NCBI GenBank assembly: GCA_903927005.1
Contig: CAIYLH010000026.1
Span: 51,069-115,068 of the forward strand
DNA: 64,000 nucleotides
Source of the DNA: an uncultured Pseudomonadota bacterium
GTDB taxonomy: Bacteria > Pseudomonadota > Gammaproteobacteria > Steroidobacterales > Steroidobacteraceae
Direction of reading: 5' to 3'
Shown here: piece after piece, positions 1 to 10,019 of the stretch
How positions within the stretch are numbered: the stretch's first letter is position 1
Layout of the letters: each line of letters starts with the position of its first letter
The notes under the pieces: generated by a model
Database searches by the model: none
Told to the model about the DNA's origin: nothing
The model's input: only the letters and a program-made list of their open reading frames with translations
Made by a program: the position numbers and the translations under genes

Positions 1-1
1 C

Positions 2-907
2 CCCGACCGCGCCTTCGACTTCGCCGGTATCCCTAACGGCGGCGTGGGACTTGCACGCCTGGAGTTCATCATCAACCGCATGATCGGCGTGCACCCGCGC
101 GCGCTGCTCGAGTTCGACCGCCTCGACGCTGCGCTGCAGGAGACGATCCGCCGCCAGATGGCAGGCTACGCAGACCCGGTGTCGTTCTACGTCGACAAGC
201 TGACCGAGGGCATTTCGCAGATCGCCTGCGCGTTTGCCCCGGAGCCGGTCATCGTGCGGCTGTCGGACTTCAAGTCGAACGAGTACGCGAACCTGATTGG
301 CGGCAAGCTCTACGAGCCGCACGAGGAAAACCCGATGCTCGGGTTCCGCGGTGCAGCGCGCTACGTCGATGAGACGTTCCGCCCCTGCTTCGAGCTGGAG
401 TGCCGCGCGCTCAAGCGCGTGCGCGACGAGATGGGACTGACCAACGTGCAGATCATGGTGCCGTTCGTACGCACCGTGCGCGAGGCCGAGCAGGTCACAG
501 GACTACTCGCCGACAATGGCCTGCGCCGGGGCGAGAACGGCCTGAAGATCATCATGATGTGCGAGCTGCCGACCAACGCGCTGCTCGCCGCCGACTACCT
601 GCAGTACTTCGACGGCATGTCGATAGGCTCCAACGACATGACCCAGCTGGTGCTGGGACTTGATCGCGACTCCGGCATCGTCGCCAAGCACTTCGACGAG
701 CGCGATCCGGCGGTCAAGAAGATCCTGGCAATGGCGATTCATGCCTGCCGCGACGCCGGCAAGTACATCGGCATCTGCGGTCAGGGCCCATCAGACCACC
801 CCGAGCTGGCGCGCTGGCTGGTGGACCAGGGGATTTCCAGCATCTCGCTGAACCCGGACACGGTGCTGGAAACCTGGCTATTCCTCGCCGACCAGACGCC
901 CGCCTAA
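2..907 (+). CDS. ppsA: Phosphoenolpyruvate synthase, C-terminal part (5' end outside window)
   Basis: The last 301 residues of PEP synthase, which converts pyruvate, ATP and water to PEP, AMP and phosphate at the entry to gluconeogenesis. The open frame runs in from the window edge, so the GTG at 44 is internal. This part is the PEP/pyruvate-binding TIM barrel. Visible family signatures are [17 protein letters not shown] and [12 protein letters not shown]; the Cys in CGQ is the catalytic acid/base residue of the PPDK/PpsA family. The C-terminus ([12 protein letters not shown]) ends as in E. coli PpsA. The N-terminal nucleotide-binding and phosphohistidine domains are not in the window. It overlaps the convergent GFA gene by 4 bases. 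Confidence 0.95.
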   Translation, partial: PDRAFDFAGIPNGGVGLARLEFIINRMIGVHPRALLEFDRLDAALQETIRRQMAGYADPVSFYVDKLTEGISQIACAFAPEPVIVRLSDFKSNEYANLIGGKLYEPHEENPMLGFRGAARYVDETFRPCFELECRALKRVRDEMGLTNVQIMVPFVRTVREAEQVTGLLADNGLRRGENGLKIIMMCELPTNALLAADYLQYFDGMSIGSNDMTQLVLGLDRDSGIVAKHFDERDPAVKKILAMAIHACRDAGKYIGICGQGPSDHPELARWLVDQGISSISLNPDTVLETWLFLADQTPA

Positions 908-1314
908 CGCGCCGTCGGCTCTTCGACGGCGTGCAGCGCCGCGCGTGCCGCTTCCCAGTTGGCGCCGTCGAAGGGGCGCAGATCGAGCCCGGCCACCGTA
1001 CCTGGCAGCAGGCAGCGCGCATGCACGCTGACCGAGTCCGGGTGCGAGCGCGGCACATAGAACGACTTGATGCCGCAGTGGCGACAAAAGTAGTGGCGCG
1101 CGGCGCCGGTATTGAACCGGTACTCGGCTAACTCCCCCTCGCCCTGCAGCAACCGAAACCGCTCGCGCGGCACAATCAGGTGCAGGTAACCGGTCATCCT
1201 GCAGATCGAGCAATTGCACTCAAGCACCGTCGGGTGCGCAGGCGCGTCGACCTCGAAGGCGATCCGGCCGCAATGGCAGCCGCCGCGGTGAACTACGTGG
1301 CTCGGCTCGTTCAT
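904..1314 (-). CDS. GFA/CENP-V family zinc-binding protein
   Basis: A 136-residue protein of the glutathione-dependent formaldehyde-activating (GFA) fold. The paired zinc-cysteine motifs of the family are all present: GGCHCG near residue 11, ECNCSIC near 33 and FCRHCG near 73. Family members include Gfa itself and many uncharacterised proteins, so the name does not prove glutathione or formaldehyde chemistry. The ATG at 1314 is preferred over the adjacent ATG at 1317 because a GAGGG lies 5 bases upstream. No linked formaldehyde-oxidation gene is visible. It is transcribed toward ppsA and ends inside it. Confidence 0.8.
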   Translation of the reverse strand: MNEPSHVVHRGGCHCGRIAFEVDAPAHPTVLECNCSICRMTGYLHLIVPRERFRLLQGEGELAEYRFNTGAARHYFCRHCGIKSFYVPRSHPDSVSVHARCLLPGTVAGLDLRPFDGANWEAARAALHAVEEPTAR

Positions 1315-1387
1315 CATGCCCTCGACGATTCGCCCGCAAGGGGCAATGCGAGAGCGAGGATAGCCAATCGCATCACGCGCCGTCGCC

Positions 1388-3136
1388 TCAGCGGCAGAGG
1401 GTGCCGGCGAGGGGCGCGGCATCCGCGGCCGCCAGCAACAGGTACGCCCGCCCGCCCGCCCGCTCGATGACGCACTCGACGCGTGCCGGACCGATACCGG
1501 CAGGCAGGGGCGGATTCAACGCCACCCCCACTGCAGGACGATAGCCGAGAAAAGCCAGCCACTGGGCCGCCTTCCATCGCCTGCGATCAGGCACCAGCCA
1601 GAGAATCCGCGCGCCCTGCGACAGCGCCGCCTGCGCGGTGGCGGCCGCATCGACGGTGCCGCCCAGCGTGGCGTCGGCGACGCGGGCACCGGGCAGGTAC
1701 AGACCCGCCAGCGCAACGGTCGTCTCGTCCGGGGCGAGCAGCAGCAGTGGCGCGTGGCCGCTCGCCGCGCGCACCCGCACAGCGGTCGCCTCAAGGCTCA
1801 GCCAATCGTTCAGGCGCAGGTACAAGGGGCCCAGCACCAGTGTGAGGATCAACGCCGTAGCCAGCGCCTGACGCGGCAGAGCCGTGCTTGCCACCCCGCG
1901 CGTTCGTATTGCCAGCAAGGCGGCCGCACCAGCCGCCGCCAGTGCAATGGCGCCGCCGGCGACTTCGACGGCGCCTCGGCCCGTCGGCGCCCAGCAGACA
2001 GCGGCAGCGAGCAGGCCCAGAACACTGGCGAGCAGCGCTATCGTGACGGCGGTCAGTCGGAAGGCGAGCAGATCCCAGCGATCCGGCGCACTGCGCTCCA
2101 GCTCGGCGACATACAGCCCTACCAGCAGCGCGAAGCCGAGCAACGGCGGCGTGTAGTAGACGCCGCGAGCGGTCGCCGCGAACGAGAGCAGCACCGTGGC
2201 CGGCACGATCGCACCCACGGCGAGGCGCCAGGCGATGGCATCGGGCGCGCGTACGCGCGCCCATGCTCGGCGCACGGCCGCCAGCGCGATGAACGTCCAC
2301 GGCAGCAAGTACATCGGCAGTTCGAGCAGGTACTTCGCCGGCGAATTCGCATGCCCGGTCGCATACGAATACGCCTGCGGCGCGTCGATGGCGACCGCGC
2401 GGCCGACGAGGTTGTACCAGAACAGCACCCGCAGGGCCTCAGGCCCTTCCGGTCGGCGCGACACGGCCCAGACCCACGCGCCTATCGCCAGCATCAGCAG
2501 CGGCAGGCCGGCCCACAGCGCCGGTCGGATAATCTCGCGCCAGCGGCGCTCGGCCGCGATCACGCTGAGCATCGCCAGCACCGGCACCATCCAACCGGCG
2601 AAGCCCTTGGCAAAGAAGGCGATGGCAAGCCCGGCGTACAACGCCAGATAGCCCCGCAGGCGATCGCTGTCATGCTGCGCCACGAGACCGCGGTGCATGC
2701 CGTACAACGCAAGCGCCACGCCGCCGATTAGCGGCGCATCGGTCGCAAGCCAGATCAGGCCCTGGTACAGCTGCAGCGTCGTGACCAGCGCGATACCTGC
2801 CGCATAGCCGGCAGTGCGTCCCGCAGCGCGCGTCGCCAGCGCCACGATCGAGCCCAACGCGAGCAGCGCGTAGAGCAGGTTCGGCAGACGCGCGACACCC
2901 GGCTCAGCACCCAGCACCGCCACCGCGCCGCCGCCCAGCCAATACAGCAGCGGCGGCTTCTCGGCGAAGGGCCGGCCCGCGAGCTCCGGCAGCGACTTGT
3001 CGGCTTGGGACGCCATCGCGACCACGAGGCTCGCCTCGCGCGGCTCGTCCGGGGTGTAGTAAACGCGGGCAAAAAGCCCGACGCAAAGCACCGGCAGCAA
3101 CAGCCATAGCAGCCGCGCCAACGGCTGCGACTTCAC
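1388..3136 (-). CDS. ArnT/PMT-like integral membrane glycosyltransferase (GT39/GT83 superfamily)
   Basis: A 582-residue polytopic inner-membrane protein with about ten to twelve hydrophobic segments. After the first membrane segment comes [10 protein letters not shown] (residues 26-35), the acidic periplasmic-loop motif of lipid-linked sugar transferases such as ArnT, which moves aminoarabinose to lipid [10 protein letters not shown] follows near residue 58, as in the family. The sugar substrate cannot be inferred: none of the arn biosynthesis genes is nearby. The GTG start overlaps the orn stop by 4 bases (GTGA), so translation is probably coupled to orn. Confidence 0.8.
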   Translation of the reverse strand: MKSQPLARLLWLLLPVLCVGLFARVYYTPDEPREASLVVAMASQADKSLPELAGRPFAEKPPLLYWLGGGAVAVLGAEPGVARLPNLLYALLALGSIVALATRAAGRTAGYAAGIALVTTLQLYQGLIWLATDAPLIGGVALALYGMHRGLVAQHDSDRLRGYLALYAGLAIAFFAKGFAGWMVPVLAMLSVIAAERRWREIIRPALWAGLPLLMLAIGAWVWAVSRRPEGPEALRVLFWYNLVGRAVAIDAPQAYSYATGHANSPAKYLLELPMYLLPWTFIALAAVRRAWARVRAPDAIAWRLAVGAIVPATVLLSFAATARGVYYTPPLLGFALLVGLYVAELERSAPDRWDLLAFRLTAVTIALLASVLGLLAAAVCWAPTGRGAVEVAGGAIALAAAGAAALLAIRTRGVASTALPRQALATALILTLVLGPLYLRLNDWLSLEATAVRVRAASGHAPLLLLAPDETTVALAGLYLPGARVADATLGGTVDAAATAQAALSQGARILWLVPDRRRWKAAQWLAFLGYRPAVGVALNPPLPAGIGPARVECVIERAGGRAYLLLAAADAAPLAGTLCR

Positions 3137-3684
3137 GGCGCGGGACGCAGGAACGTGGCGCGGTAGTGCTGCAACTCGCGGATCGAGTCGCGCACATCAT
3201 CCAGCGCCTGGTGGCTGTCGCCCTTGGTGACGCCGGCGAGCACCGCCGGCGCCCAGCGCCGGGCCAACTCCTTGACCGTGCTGACATCCAGGTTGCGATA
3301 GTGGAAGTGCCGCTCGAGCGCAGGCATCCAGCGGGCGAGAAAGCGCCGGTCCTGGCAGATGCTGTTGCCACACATCGGCGAGACGCCCTTGGCGACCCAC
3401 TCTTCCAGGAACGCGACCGTGCGGCGCTCAGCCTCGGCGTCCTCGGTGACGCTGGCGCGGACCCGCTCGGTCAGTCCGCTCGCCCCATGCGTGCGTACAT
3501 TCCACGCATCCATCCGGGCGAGGGCTTCGTCGCTCTGGTGAACGGCGATCACCGGCCCTTCGGCCAGCAGGTTGAGGTCGCGATCGGTCACGATCGTCGC
3601 GATCTCGATGATGCGATCCGAGTCCGGACTCAGGCCGGTCATCTCGAGGTCGATCCAGACGAGGTTGTCGTTGTGCTGGGGCAT
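3133..3684 (-). CDS. orn: Oligoribonuclease
   Basis: A 183-residue DEDDh 3'-5' exoribonuclease that degrades 2-5 nt RNAs, and linear pGpG in c-di-GMP turnover, to mononucleotides. The family signature is clear: WIDLEMTGL (residues 10-18, the DxE metal site), the [10 protein letters not shown] segment, and [11 protein letters not shown] near the C-terminus with the catalytic His and Asp. Length matches the usual 180 or so. It is the first gene of a two-gene reverse-strand unit with the ArnT-like gene and is divergent from the M48 protease gene, 59 bases away. Confidence 0.95.
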   Translation of the reverse strand: MPQHNDNLVWIDLEMTGLSPDSDRIIEIATIVTDRDLNLLAEGPVIAVHQSDEALARMDAWNVRTHGASGLTERVRASVTEDAEAERRTVAFLEEWVAKGVSPMCGNSICQDRRFLARWMPALERHFHYRNLDVSTVKELARRWAPAVLAGVTKGDSHQALDDVRDSIRELQHYRATFLRPAP

Positions 3685-3743
3685 GGTTGTTGCTGGGCAT
3701 TCTAGCAGAGGCTAGAGTGCGGCCTGCTTTGCAGAAGGACCGG

Positions 3744-4985
3744 ATGCCTACACTCACCTTCAGTTTCCTGGTCGCGCTCGCCGCCATGGTGGCCGTGCGC
3801 TGGTGGCTGGCGACCCGCCAGCTGGGCGCCCTCGCCCGCCACCGCGGCGAGGTCCCGAGCGCCTTTGCCGCAACGATCTCCGCTGAAGACCACGCCCGGG
3901 CGGCGGACTACACCGCTGAAAAACTGCGCCTGTCCCGGCTGGAACTGCTGCTGGATGCCGCCGTGCTGTGGGCGGTGACGCTGGGCGGTGGCTTTGCCTG
4001 GCTGGACAGCACCGTTGGCCGGCTCGGCCTGGGCGCGGTATGGACGGGGGTGCTGACCCTTGTCCTACTGATGCTGCTGAGCGCCGCGATCAGCCTGCCG
4101 CTGGAGCTGTACTCGACGTTCAGCATCGAGGCACGGCACGGTTTCAACCGCACCACCCCCGCGCTGTATCTGGCGGATCTGTTGCGCTCGCTCGCGCTCG
4201 GGCTCGTGCTCGGCGTGCCGCTGATCGCACTGTTGCTGGTGCTGATGCGCGCCGCCGGCGGCCTGTGGTGGCTGTATGGGTGGGGCGCCTGGGTCGTGTT
4301 CGGCCTGGGCCTGAGCTTCCTGTGGCCGCGCTTCATCGCGCCGCTGTTCAACACCTTCCGGCCGCTCGATCCCGGCCCACTGCTGGAGGCGGTGGAGCGG
4401 GTGATGACGCGCTGCGGCTACTCCAGCGAGGGGGTCTCGGTGATGGACGGCTCGCGCCGCTCCAGCCACGGCAACGCGTACTTCACCGGCTTCGGCCGGC
4501 ACAAGCGCATCGTGCTGTTCGACACGCTGGTGGAGCGCCTGGAGCCCGCCGAGGTCGAGGCCGTGCTCGCGCACGAGCTGGGACACTACCGCCTGCACCA
4601 CATCCGCCAGCGCCTCGCACTGAGCTTCCTGGCGGCACTGGTCGGCTTCGCCGTGCTGGGCCTCGCGACGGCCCGGCCGGAGTTCTACCTCGCCTTCGGT
4701 GTGCCGACGCCGTCCGCACACGCAGCCCTCGCACTGTTCGCGCTGGTCGTGCCGGTCTATACCGTCTGGCTGTCGCCCCTGGGCAGCTGGTGGTCGCGCC
4801 GCCATGAATACCAGGCCGATGGCTTCGCGCGCGCCCACGCCAGCGGCGCGTCGCTGGCAAGCGCACTGGTCAAGCTGTACCGCGACAACGCCTCGACGCT
4901 GACGCCGGACCGGCTGTACTCGGCCTGGCACGACTCGCATCCCCCGGCGCTGGCGCGTATCGCCGCGCTTGAGCGGAGTACCTGA
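3744..4985 (+). CDS. M48 family zinc metalloprotease, Ste24/CAAX-prenyl-protease type
   Basis: A 413-residue multi-pass membrane protease. The zinc site is VLAHELGHYRLHH near residue 277 and the third ligand lies in HEYQADGFA about 80 residues later. Four to six hydrophobic segments surround these motifs, as in Ste24. Bacterial Ste24 homologues are inner-membrane proteases of uncertain substrate; nothing suggests protein prenylation here. The ATG at 3744 is chosen because of the AGAAGGA-like Shine-Dalgarno just upstream, and because the frame before it is not membrane-like. It abuts rsgA directly, so the two are probably cotranscribed. Confidence 0.9.
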   Translation: MPTLTFSFLVALAAMVAVRWWLATRQLGALARHRGEVPSAFAATISAEDHARAADYTAEKLRLSRLELLLDAAVLWAVTLGGGFAWLDSTVGRLGLGAVWTGVLTLVLLMLLSAAISLPLELYSTFSIEARHGFNRTTPALYLADLLRSLALGLVLGVPLIALLLVLMRAAGGLWWLYGWGAWVVFGLGLSFLWPRFIAPLFNTFRPLDPGPLLEAVERVMTRCGYSSEGVSVMDGSRRSSHGNAYFTGFGRHKRIVLFDTLVERLEPAEVEAVLAHELGHYRLHHIRQRLALSFLAALVGFAVLGLATARPEFYLAFGVPTPSAHAALALFALVVPVYTVWLSPLGSWWSRRHEYQADGFARAHASGASLASALVKLYRDNASTLTPDRLYSAWHDSHPPALARIAALERST

Positions 4986-5960
4986 GTGGGCCGGCCGCGC
5001 GAAACGCGTGAGTCGCGCGAGGCGATCCCGCCACTGACTGCCGGTCGCGTGGTCGCGAACCACGGCCGTGAGGTAAAGGTCGCCGGCGCCGACGGCGTGC
5101 GCCTCGCCTGCCGGCTGCACGGCCGCAAACTCGAAGCAGTCTGCGGCGACGAGGTCCGCTACGGCCACGCCAGCAGCGGCGACGTCACCGGCACCGTCTA
5201 CGAAATCCTGCCGCGGCGTCGGTCGCTGAGTCGCCTCACCGGCCTTGGCCGCAGCGAAGCGATCGTGGCCAACCTCACCCAGTTGGTGGCCGTCGCGGCA
5301 ACGGTGCCCTCCCCCGACTGGAACGTCATCGACCGTTACCTCGCCGGTGCCGAATGGGCCGGCATCAAGGCCGTCGTTATTTTCAACAAGTGCGAGCTGG
5401 GCATCAGCGACACCGCCGCGGCGGAGTTGGCCAGCTACGCCGCTCTCGGCTACCCGGTCGTGCACTGCTCGACCCGCGCCGCACCGGGGATCGAGGGGCT
5501 CGTGCGCCATCTGGCGGGCGAAGTCAGCGTGCTGGTCGGTCAGTCAGGCACCGGCAAGTCGAGCCTGCTCAACGCGCTGGCCCCGGAGGCGCACGCGATC
5601 ACGCAGGAAATCTCGGCCGCCACCGAGGAAGGCCGCCACACCACCACCCACGCGGCGCTGCATGTGCTGTCGAGCGGCGGCGACCTGATCGACTCACCGG
5701 GTGTGCGCGACTACGCGCCACCGCTACCGCAGGTTCGCGACATCAGCTCGGGTTTCATCGAGATCGCCGCGGCCGCGCTCGGCTGCAAGTTCCAGGACTG
5801 CATGCACGACACGGAGCCGGGCTGCCAGGTGCGACGCGAGGTCGAGGCCGGGGTCATCCGGCGCCGGCGCTTCGACAGCTATAGGCACCTGGTCACGATG
5901 GGCCGCGAATTCGATGCTCGCTTCCCGGAACGGCGCCGCCCGCCGGCGCGCGTCAGATAA
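4986..5960 (+). CDS. rsgA: Small ribosomal subunit biogenesis GTPase RsgA
   Basis: A 324-residue circularly permuted GTPase that tests late 30S assembly. An N-terminal OB-fold region (about 15-85) precedes the GTPase, whose motifs run in permuted order: G4 (NKCEL near 136), then G1 ([14 protein letters not shown] near 185), then G3 (DSPGV near 237). The C-terminal zinc region contains [14 protein letters not shown]. The GTG start directly follows the stop of the M48 gene. The last 8 bases overlap recR on the other strand, tail to tail. Confidence 0.95.
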   Translation: MGRPRETRESREAIPPLTAGRVVANHGREVKVAGADGVRLACRLHGRKLEAVCGDEVRYGHASSGDVTGTVYEILPRRRSLSRLTGLGRSEAIVANLTQLVAVAATVPSPDWNVIDRYLAGAEWAGIKAVVIFNKCELGISDTAAAELASYAALGYPVVHCSTRAAPGIEGLVRHLAGEVSVLVGQSGTGKSSLLNALAPEAHAITQEISAATEEGRHTTTHAALHVLSSGGDLIDSPGVRDYAPPLPQVRDISSGFIEIAAAALGCKFQDCMHDTEPGCQVRREVEAGVIRRRRFDSYRHLVTMGREFDARFPERRRPPARVR

Positions 5961-6552
5961 GGATCTGACGACCCGCCAGCGCGTGCGCAAGCGTGCCGCC
6001 GTCTACATACTCCAGCTCACCGCCCACCGGCACGCCGTGGGCGATACGGCTGGCGCGAATGCCGCGACGATTGGCGATTTCACCGAGGAAGTGTGCGGTC
6101 GCGTCCCCCTCAACAGTGGGGTTGGTGGCGAGGATCAGTTCGCGCACCGTGCCGTCGGCAAGCAGCGCCTCCAGTTGGCTGACGCCGAGCTCCTCGGGAC
6201 CTATGCCATCCAGCGGCGAGAGGTGCCCCATCAGCACGAAGTAGCGGCCGCGGAAGCCACCTGACTGCTCCACCGCCACAACGTCGGCCGGCGACTCCAC
6301 CACGCACACCAGGGCGGGGTCACGCTGCGGACTGGCACAGATCGGGCAGACCTCGACATCGGACAGCATCCGGCAGCGACTGCAGTGACCGATGGACGTG
6401 ACGGCCACGGTCAGCGCGTGGCTGATCTCGCGCGCACCCTCGCGGTCACGCTCGAGCAGGTGGAACGCCATCCGCTGTGCGGTCTTAGGTCCTACGCCGG
6501 GCAACCGGCGCAGCGCTGAGATCAGCTGCGCAAGGGCCGGTGAGTAGTTCAT
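5953..6552 (-). CDS. recR: Recombination mediator protein RecR
   Basis: A 199-residue RecFOR-pathway protein that helps load RecA on gapped DNA. It has the N-terminal helix-hairpin-helix ([19 protein letters not shown]), a C4 zinc motif ([16 protein letters not shown], residues about 58-73) and a Toprim domain with [12 protein letters not shown] and [15 protein letters not shown]. Length is standard. It is the last gene of the dnaX-ybaB-recR operon, following ybaB by 3 bases. Confidence 0.97.
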   Translation of the reverse strand: MNYSPALAQLISALRRLPGVGPKTAQRMAFHLLERDREGAREISHALTVAVTSIGHCSRCRMLSDVEVCPICASPQRDPALVCVVESPADVVAVEQSGGFRGRYFVLMGHLSPLDGIGPEELGVSQLEALLADGTVRELILATNPTVEGDATAHFLGEIANRRGIRASRIAHGVPVGGELEYVDGGTLAHALAGRQILI

Positions 6553-6555
6553 GCC

Positions 6556-6879
6556 TCAGAACGGCATCTTCAGTCCGGGCGGCAGCTGCATGCCGCCCAT
6601 CAGCCCGGACAGCCGCGCCTGCGAGGTCGACTCGACCTTGCGCACGGCATCATTGAACGCGGCGGTGCACAGGTCCTCCAGCATCTCCCGATCGTCGCCG
6701 GCGACCGACGGGTCTATCGCAACGCGACTGACCTCGTGCTTGCCGTTCATGACGATCTTCACCATGCCACCGCCGGCTTCGCCGGTGACTTCCATGCGAG
6801 CGAGCTCTTCCTGTGCCTTGGCGAGGTTGGCCTGCATCTGCTGGGCCTGCCGCATCAGGTTGCCGATTCCACCTTTCAT
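6556..6879 (-). CDS. ybaB: YbaB/EbfC family nucleoid-associated protein
   Basis: A 107-residue DNA-binding protein of the YbaB/EbfC family, which forms tweezer-like dimers on DNA. Family features are the N-terminal helix ([20 protein letters not shown]), the central [19 protein letters not shown] strand region and the acidic [13 protein letters not shown] helix near the end. The short linker to dnaX (16 bases) and 3-base gap to recR are the conserved arrangement, which strengthens the call. Confidence 0.95.
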   Translation of the reverse strand: MKGGIGNLMRQAQQMQANLAKAQEELARMEVTGEAGGGMVKIVMNGKHEVSRVAIDPSVAGDDREMLEDLCTAAFNDAVRKVESTSQARLSGLMGGMQLPPGLKMPF

Positions 6880-6895
6880 CTACCGCTCCTCGGGT

Positions 6896-8542
6896 TCAAC
6901 GGTTGGGCTTGATGGTGTCGGCGGCGACGCTCGCGCCAAAGCGCTCGCGCAGCGCGCGTACCGTGGGGTCCGACTCGAGCGCCACGCGGGCACTGGCGAG
7001 CTCCGCCTCGGCGGCACGCGCCTCGCGCCGAGCCGGCGTATCGGCGACTTCAGCCGCAGCTTCGGCCGGCGCCTCGTCACGCTCGAGAATGACGCGAGTT
7101 GGCACGCCACGCTGGCGACTCAGCGCCTGCGCGATGCGCTCCTCGACCTGCGGCGTGCGCATCTGCTCGCTGCGCCTGTCCAGGCGCAGCCGGATCACGC
7201 CGTTCTCCTCGCCCAGCCAGAGGCAGTTGGCCGCTAGCTGACGGGCAGCACCACTGAGCTCTAGCTGCTGCAGCAGTGTCGGCCAGTCGGACGCCACCAC
7301 CGCTGCCGTTGCGGCCGGTTGCGGCGAAGCGGCGGGAGCCGACGCGACAGGAGTTGCGAGCGGTGCGCGCGCCGCGGGCACGGTTGCAGAACGTGCGCTC
7401 ACGGCCGCTCGCGCAGCGCCTGCCGACGGCGGCGCGGCTGCCGCAGGCGCAGGGGCCGGGCCCGCCGGCCGGAATGCCAGCATGCGCAGCAGCGTCATCT
7501 CAAAGCCAATGCGCGACTCAGGCGCAAGCTCAAGGTCGCGGCGCCCGACCAGTGCGATCTGGTAGTACAACTGCAGTTCGTCGGCGCCAAGGCTAGCCGC
7601 CTGCGCGGCAAGCCAGGCCGGGTCATACAGCTCGCCGGCACTGCCCGGCACAACCTGCTCCAGCGCCAGACGCTGGAATACGGTGGCCAGCTCCACCAGC
7701 ACCTGGTCGTAGTCCGGCGCCTGTTCGTCGAGCGCGGAGAGAATGGCGACGACGCCAGGCGCATCGCCTGCAGCGAGGCACTCGACCAGCCGCAACACAT
7801 GCGTGCGATCGATGGTGCCGAGCATCGCGCGCACGTCGGCTTCGCCGACGCGCCCACCGCCGAAGGCAAGCGCCTGGTCGAGCAGCGACAACGCGTCCCG
7901 CAGCGAGCCGTCGGCAGCACGTGCGATCAGCGGCAGTGCCGACGCCTCCGTCTCGACCTGCTCGGCTGTGAGGATGGTCGCCAGCCGGTCGACAATCAGC
8001 GCAGGCGGCAGGCGCTTGAGGTGAAACTGCAGGCAACGCGATATGACGGTGATCGGCAGCTTCTGCGGATCGGTTGTCGCGAGCAGGAACTTGACGTGCG
8101 GCGGCGGCTCCTCGAGCGTCTTCAAGAACGCGTTGAAGGAATGCCCCGAGAGCATGTGCACCTCGTCGATGAGGTACACCTTGTAGCGCCCACGAGCGGG
8201 CGCGTACTGAACGTTCTCGAGCAGGTCGCGGGTGTCCTCGACCTTGGAGCGCGACGCGGCGTCGACCTCGATCAGGTCGACAAAGCGTCCCTCGTCGATC
8301 TCTCGGCAGGCATCACACTTGCCGCAAGGCGAGGAAGTCGGCCCGCTCTCGCAGTTGAGCGCCTTCGCCAGCAGCCGGGCGATAGTCGTCTTGCCGACGC
8401 CGCGCGTACCGGTAAACAGGAATGCGTGATGGACGCGGCCGGCGTCGAGTGCGTTTGCCAACGCACGCACCGCGTGCTCCTGCCCGACCAGCTCGGTGAA
8501 GGTACGCGGACGCCACTTGCGAGCGAGGACGAGGTAACTCAC
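6896..8542 (-). CDS. dnaX: DNA polymerase III subunit tau/gamma
   Basis: A 548-residue clamp-loader ATPase. Residues 1-220 form the AAA+ core, with FTGTRGVGKTTIARLLAKAL (Walker A near 45), the C4 zinc module CESGPTSSPCGKCDAC (about 64-79), Walker B VYLIDEVHMLSG and sensor 1 ATTDPQKLP. The collar domain follows. Residues about 365-425 are an Ala/Pro-rich linker before a short tau-specific C-terminal domain. I see no A-AAA-AAG slippery site of the kind that makes gamma in E. coli, so gamma, if made, arises otherwise. The ATG lies just downstream of the 4.5S RNA gene. Confidence 0.96.
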   Translation of the reverse strand: MSYLVLARKWRPRTFTELVGQEHAVRALANALDAGRVHHAFLFTGTRGVGKTTIARLLAKALNCESGPTSSPCGKCDACREIDEGRFVDLIEVDAASRSKVEDTRDLLENVQYAPARGRYKVYLIDEVHMLSGHSFNAFLKTLEEPPPHVKFLLATTDPQKLPITVISRCLQFHLKRLPPALIVDRLATILTAEQVETEASALPLIARAADGSLRDALSLLDQALAFGGGRVGEADVRAMLGTIDRTHVLRLVECLAAGDAPGVVAILSALDEQAPDYDQVLVELATVFQRLALEQVVPGSAGELYDPAWLAAQAASLGADELQLYYQIALVGRRDLELAPESRIGFEMTLLRMLAFRPAGPAPAPAAAAPPSAGAARAAVSARSATVPAARAPLATPVASAPAASPQPAATAAVVASDWPTLLQQLELSGAARQLAANCLWLGEENGVIRLRLDRRSEQMRTPQVEERIAQALSRQRGVPTRVILERDEAPAEAAAEVADTPARREARAAEAELASARVALESDPTVRALRERFGASVAADTIKPNR

Positions 8543-8571
8543 GTGGTTGTTGCCAGCCGCCGTTAGGAAAG

Positions 8572-8687
8572 GGTGGCGGCCCGCGCCAGCGACCCTCCGG
8601 CACCCGATCGCACCGCTGCCGCTGCTCCCTTCCGGGCCTGACGGGGTTTACGGCTGATCGTCGCGGAGGAACTGACGCGGGCCACCA
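8572..8687 (-). ncRNA. ffs: 4.5S RNA of the signal recognition particle
   Basis: On the reverse strand the SRP hairpin tip reads GTCAGGCCCGGAAGGGAGCA (about 8617-8641), with the GGAA tetraloop and asymmetric internal loop that bind Ffh. The flanks pair into a long rod: CGCGGGCC at about 8577-8584 (reverse strand) pairs with GGCCCGCG at about 8676-8683, and GGT/ACC extends the base of the stem. Ends are estimated from this pairing and are good to about 5 bases. The position directly upstream of dnaX is conserved in gammaproteobacteria. Its protein partner ffh is at 52790-54151. Confidence 0.9.
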
Positions 8688-8786
8688 TTGAACAGTCTGC
8701 CACTTCCAGGCCCGCAACCGTCACCGGTCGGGCCCGGCCGGGGGTTTGCCGGGGCCGCGGCAAGGTACACGGGGGCCTGACTAGCG

Positions 8787-10019
8787 TCAATTCGGCAGCG
8801 CGCCCGCCTCAAGATGGAACCGGTAGCGCAGCGCCAGCTGCAGCTGGTTATCCGAGGAGCGCGGCTCCACGCCGCGGTCCTCCCGCGGCTCGAACAGGCT
8901 GCGAACATGCAGGTACTCGGCCACCAGCTGCCATCTTTCGCCCAGCCGCTCCGCCCAGGCGACGGTCAGTGCGTGACCGGCGTCGTCGTAGGCGTACTCG
9001 TCAAAAAAGCCCCGATCCTGCCGGGTCATGAAGTGGTCGTACCGCACCGACAGGCGGTGCGAGCCGCGCTCGTAGCTGGCCAGCCCGAACCAGGACGCCA
9101 GCCGCATCTCGAACTGCAGGGGCCCCGCGGCGTCCGGGCCAACATAGGTCTTGCCTTCCATGTGCTGGGCCAGCAGGGTCAGATGCTCGGTCGGCTCGTA
9201 GCGTACGCCGATGCTCGTGAAACGAGTCTCCCAGGCAAAATCCTGGTCCTTGTTGAACGCGCCGGGATCGGCGCGGTTGTCGTAGTGCAGCGCGCGAACC
9301 TCGAGGGTCTCGCCGTGGCGCCAGCTGAGCCCGGCGTAGTAGCCCGGGCGATGGTCGATTTCGTAGTAAAGGTCCTGCCGCGGGCGGCCCAGACCGCTAA
9401 ACAGCAGCGACGGCCGGTCGGTCAGCGCCCAACCCCGATCCGCGATGACGGCACCGGCGGGATCGTTCCAGCCATAGACGCCGCCGACGAGGGCGACATC
9501 GCCCGCGTAGCCCTGCGAGGCCCCAAGCCAACGGGCCTCAACCTCGGTGCCGACGACCCGGAACTCCTCGCCGATCCAGGTATTCACGGCCGACGCGCTG
9601 AGCGTGTACGGGCTGGTCCAGCCTGCTTGGCGGTGCTCCATCGACACCGGCGGATAAAACGCACCGGCACGGGCGCGAAACCGCACCGGATGGGTCGGAA
9701 ACGGCCGCCAATCCAGATAGGCCTGCGACAAGCCCACGGCATTCTTGTCGCCGTCGCCGTAGGCCTCGGCAACCGCATTGGCGGTGAGCGTGTCGGTCAG
9801 GCGATAGCGCACGGCGGCCATCAGGCGGCCGAGCCGCAGGCCGTCGTGTTCGCCGTCGAAGCGAGTACGACCCAGGCCGCCATACAGGTAGGCAGGGGTC
9901 GTGTCGGCATAGACGGCCCGCAGGTCCAGCAGGCCGGTCAGTTCCAGACGATCACCGCCGAATGCCGGCAGACAGACCAGAGCCAGTAGGCCCAGCGTTG
10001 CAAGGCGTGAGCTGTGCAT
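8787..10019 (-). CDS. Predicted outer-membrane beta-barrel (porin-like) protein
   Basis: A 410-residue protein with a signal peptide (MHSSRLATLGLLALVCLPAFG, cut near 21) followed by alternating amphipathic strands rich in Tyr, Trp and Arg, typical of an outer-membrane barrel. The strands LRYRFHLEAG near the end, VRYDHFMTRQD and LVAEYLHVRS look like barrel hairpins. The mature protein begins with LELTGLLDLRAVYAD, a porin-like first strand. I cannot place it in a named family. It starts at a TGATG junction with the cupredoxin gene, sharing one base, so the two are translated together. Substrate unknown. Confidence 0.65.
   Translation of the reverse strand: MHSSRLATLGLLALVCLPAFGGDRLELTGLLDLRAVYADTTPAYLYGGLGRTRFDGEHDGLRLGRLMAAVRYRLTDTLTANAVAEAYGDGDKNAVGLSQAYLDWRPFPTHPVRFRARAGAFYPPVSMEHRQAGWTSPYTLSASAVNTWIGEEFRVVGTEVEARWLGASQGYAGDVALVGGVYGWNDPAGAVIADRGWALTDRPSLLFSGLGRPRQDLYYEIDHRPGYYAGLSWRHGETLEVRALHYDNRADPGAFNKDQDFAWETRFTSIGVRYEPTEHLTLLAQHMEGKTYVGPDAAGPLQFEMRLASWFGLASYERGSHRLSVRYDHFMTRQDRGFFDEYAYDDAGHALTVAWAERLGERWQLVAEYLHVRSLFEPREDRGVEPRSSDNQLQLALRYRFHLEAGALPN

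Noticed and set aside
4065..5510. Reverse frame of 481 codons opposite the M48 protease and rsgA
   Set aside because: Spans two well-supported forward genes; low-complexity Arg/Gln/Ala/His-rich product without domains.
6896..8542. Programmed frameshift in dnaX
   Set aside because: No A-AAA-AAG slippery heptamer or adjacent hairpin of the E. coli kind could be found.
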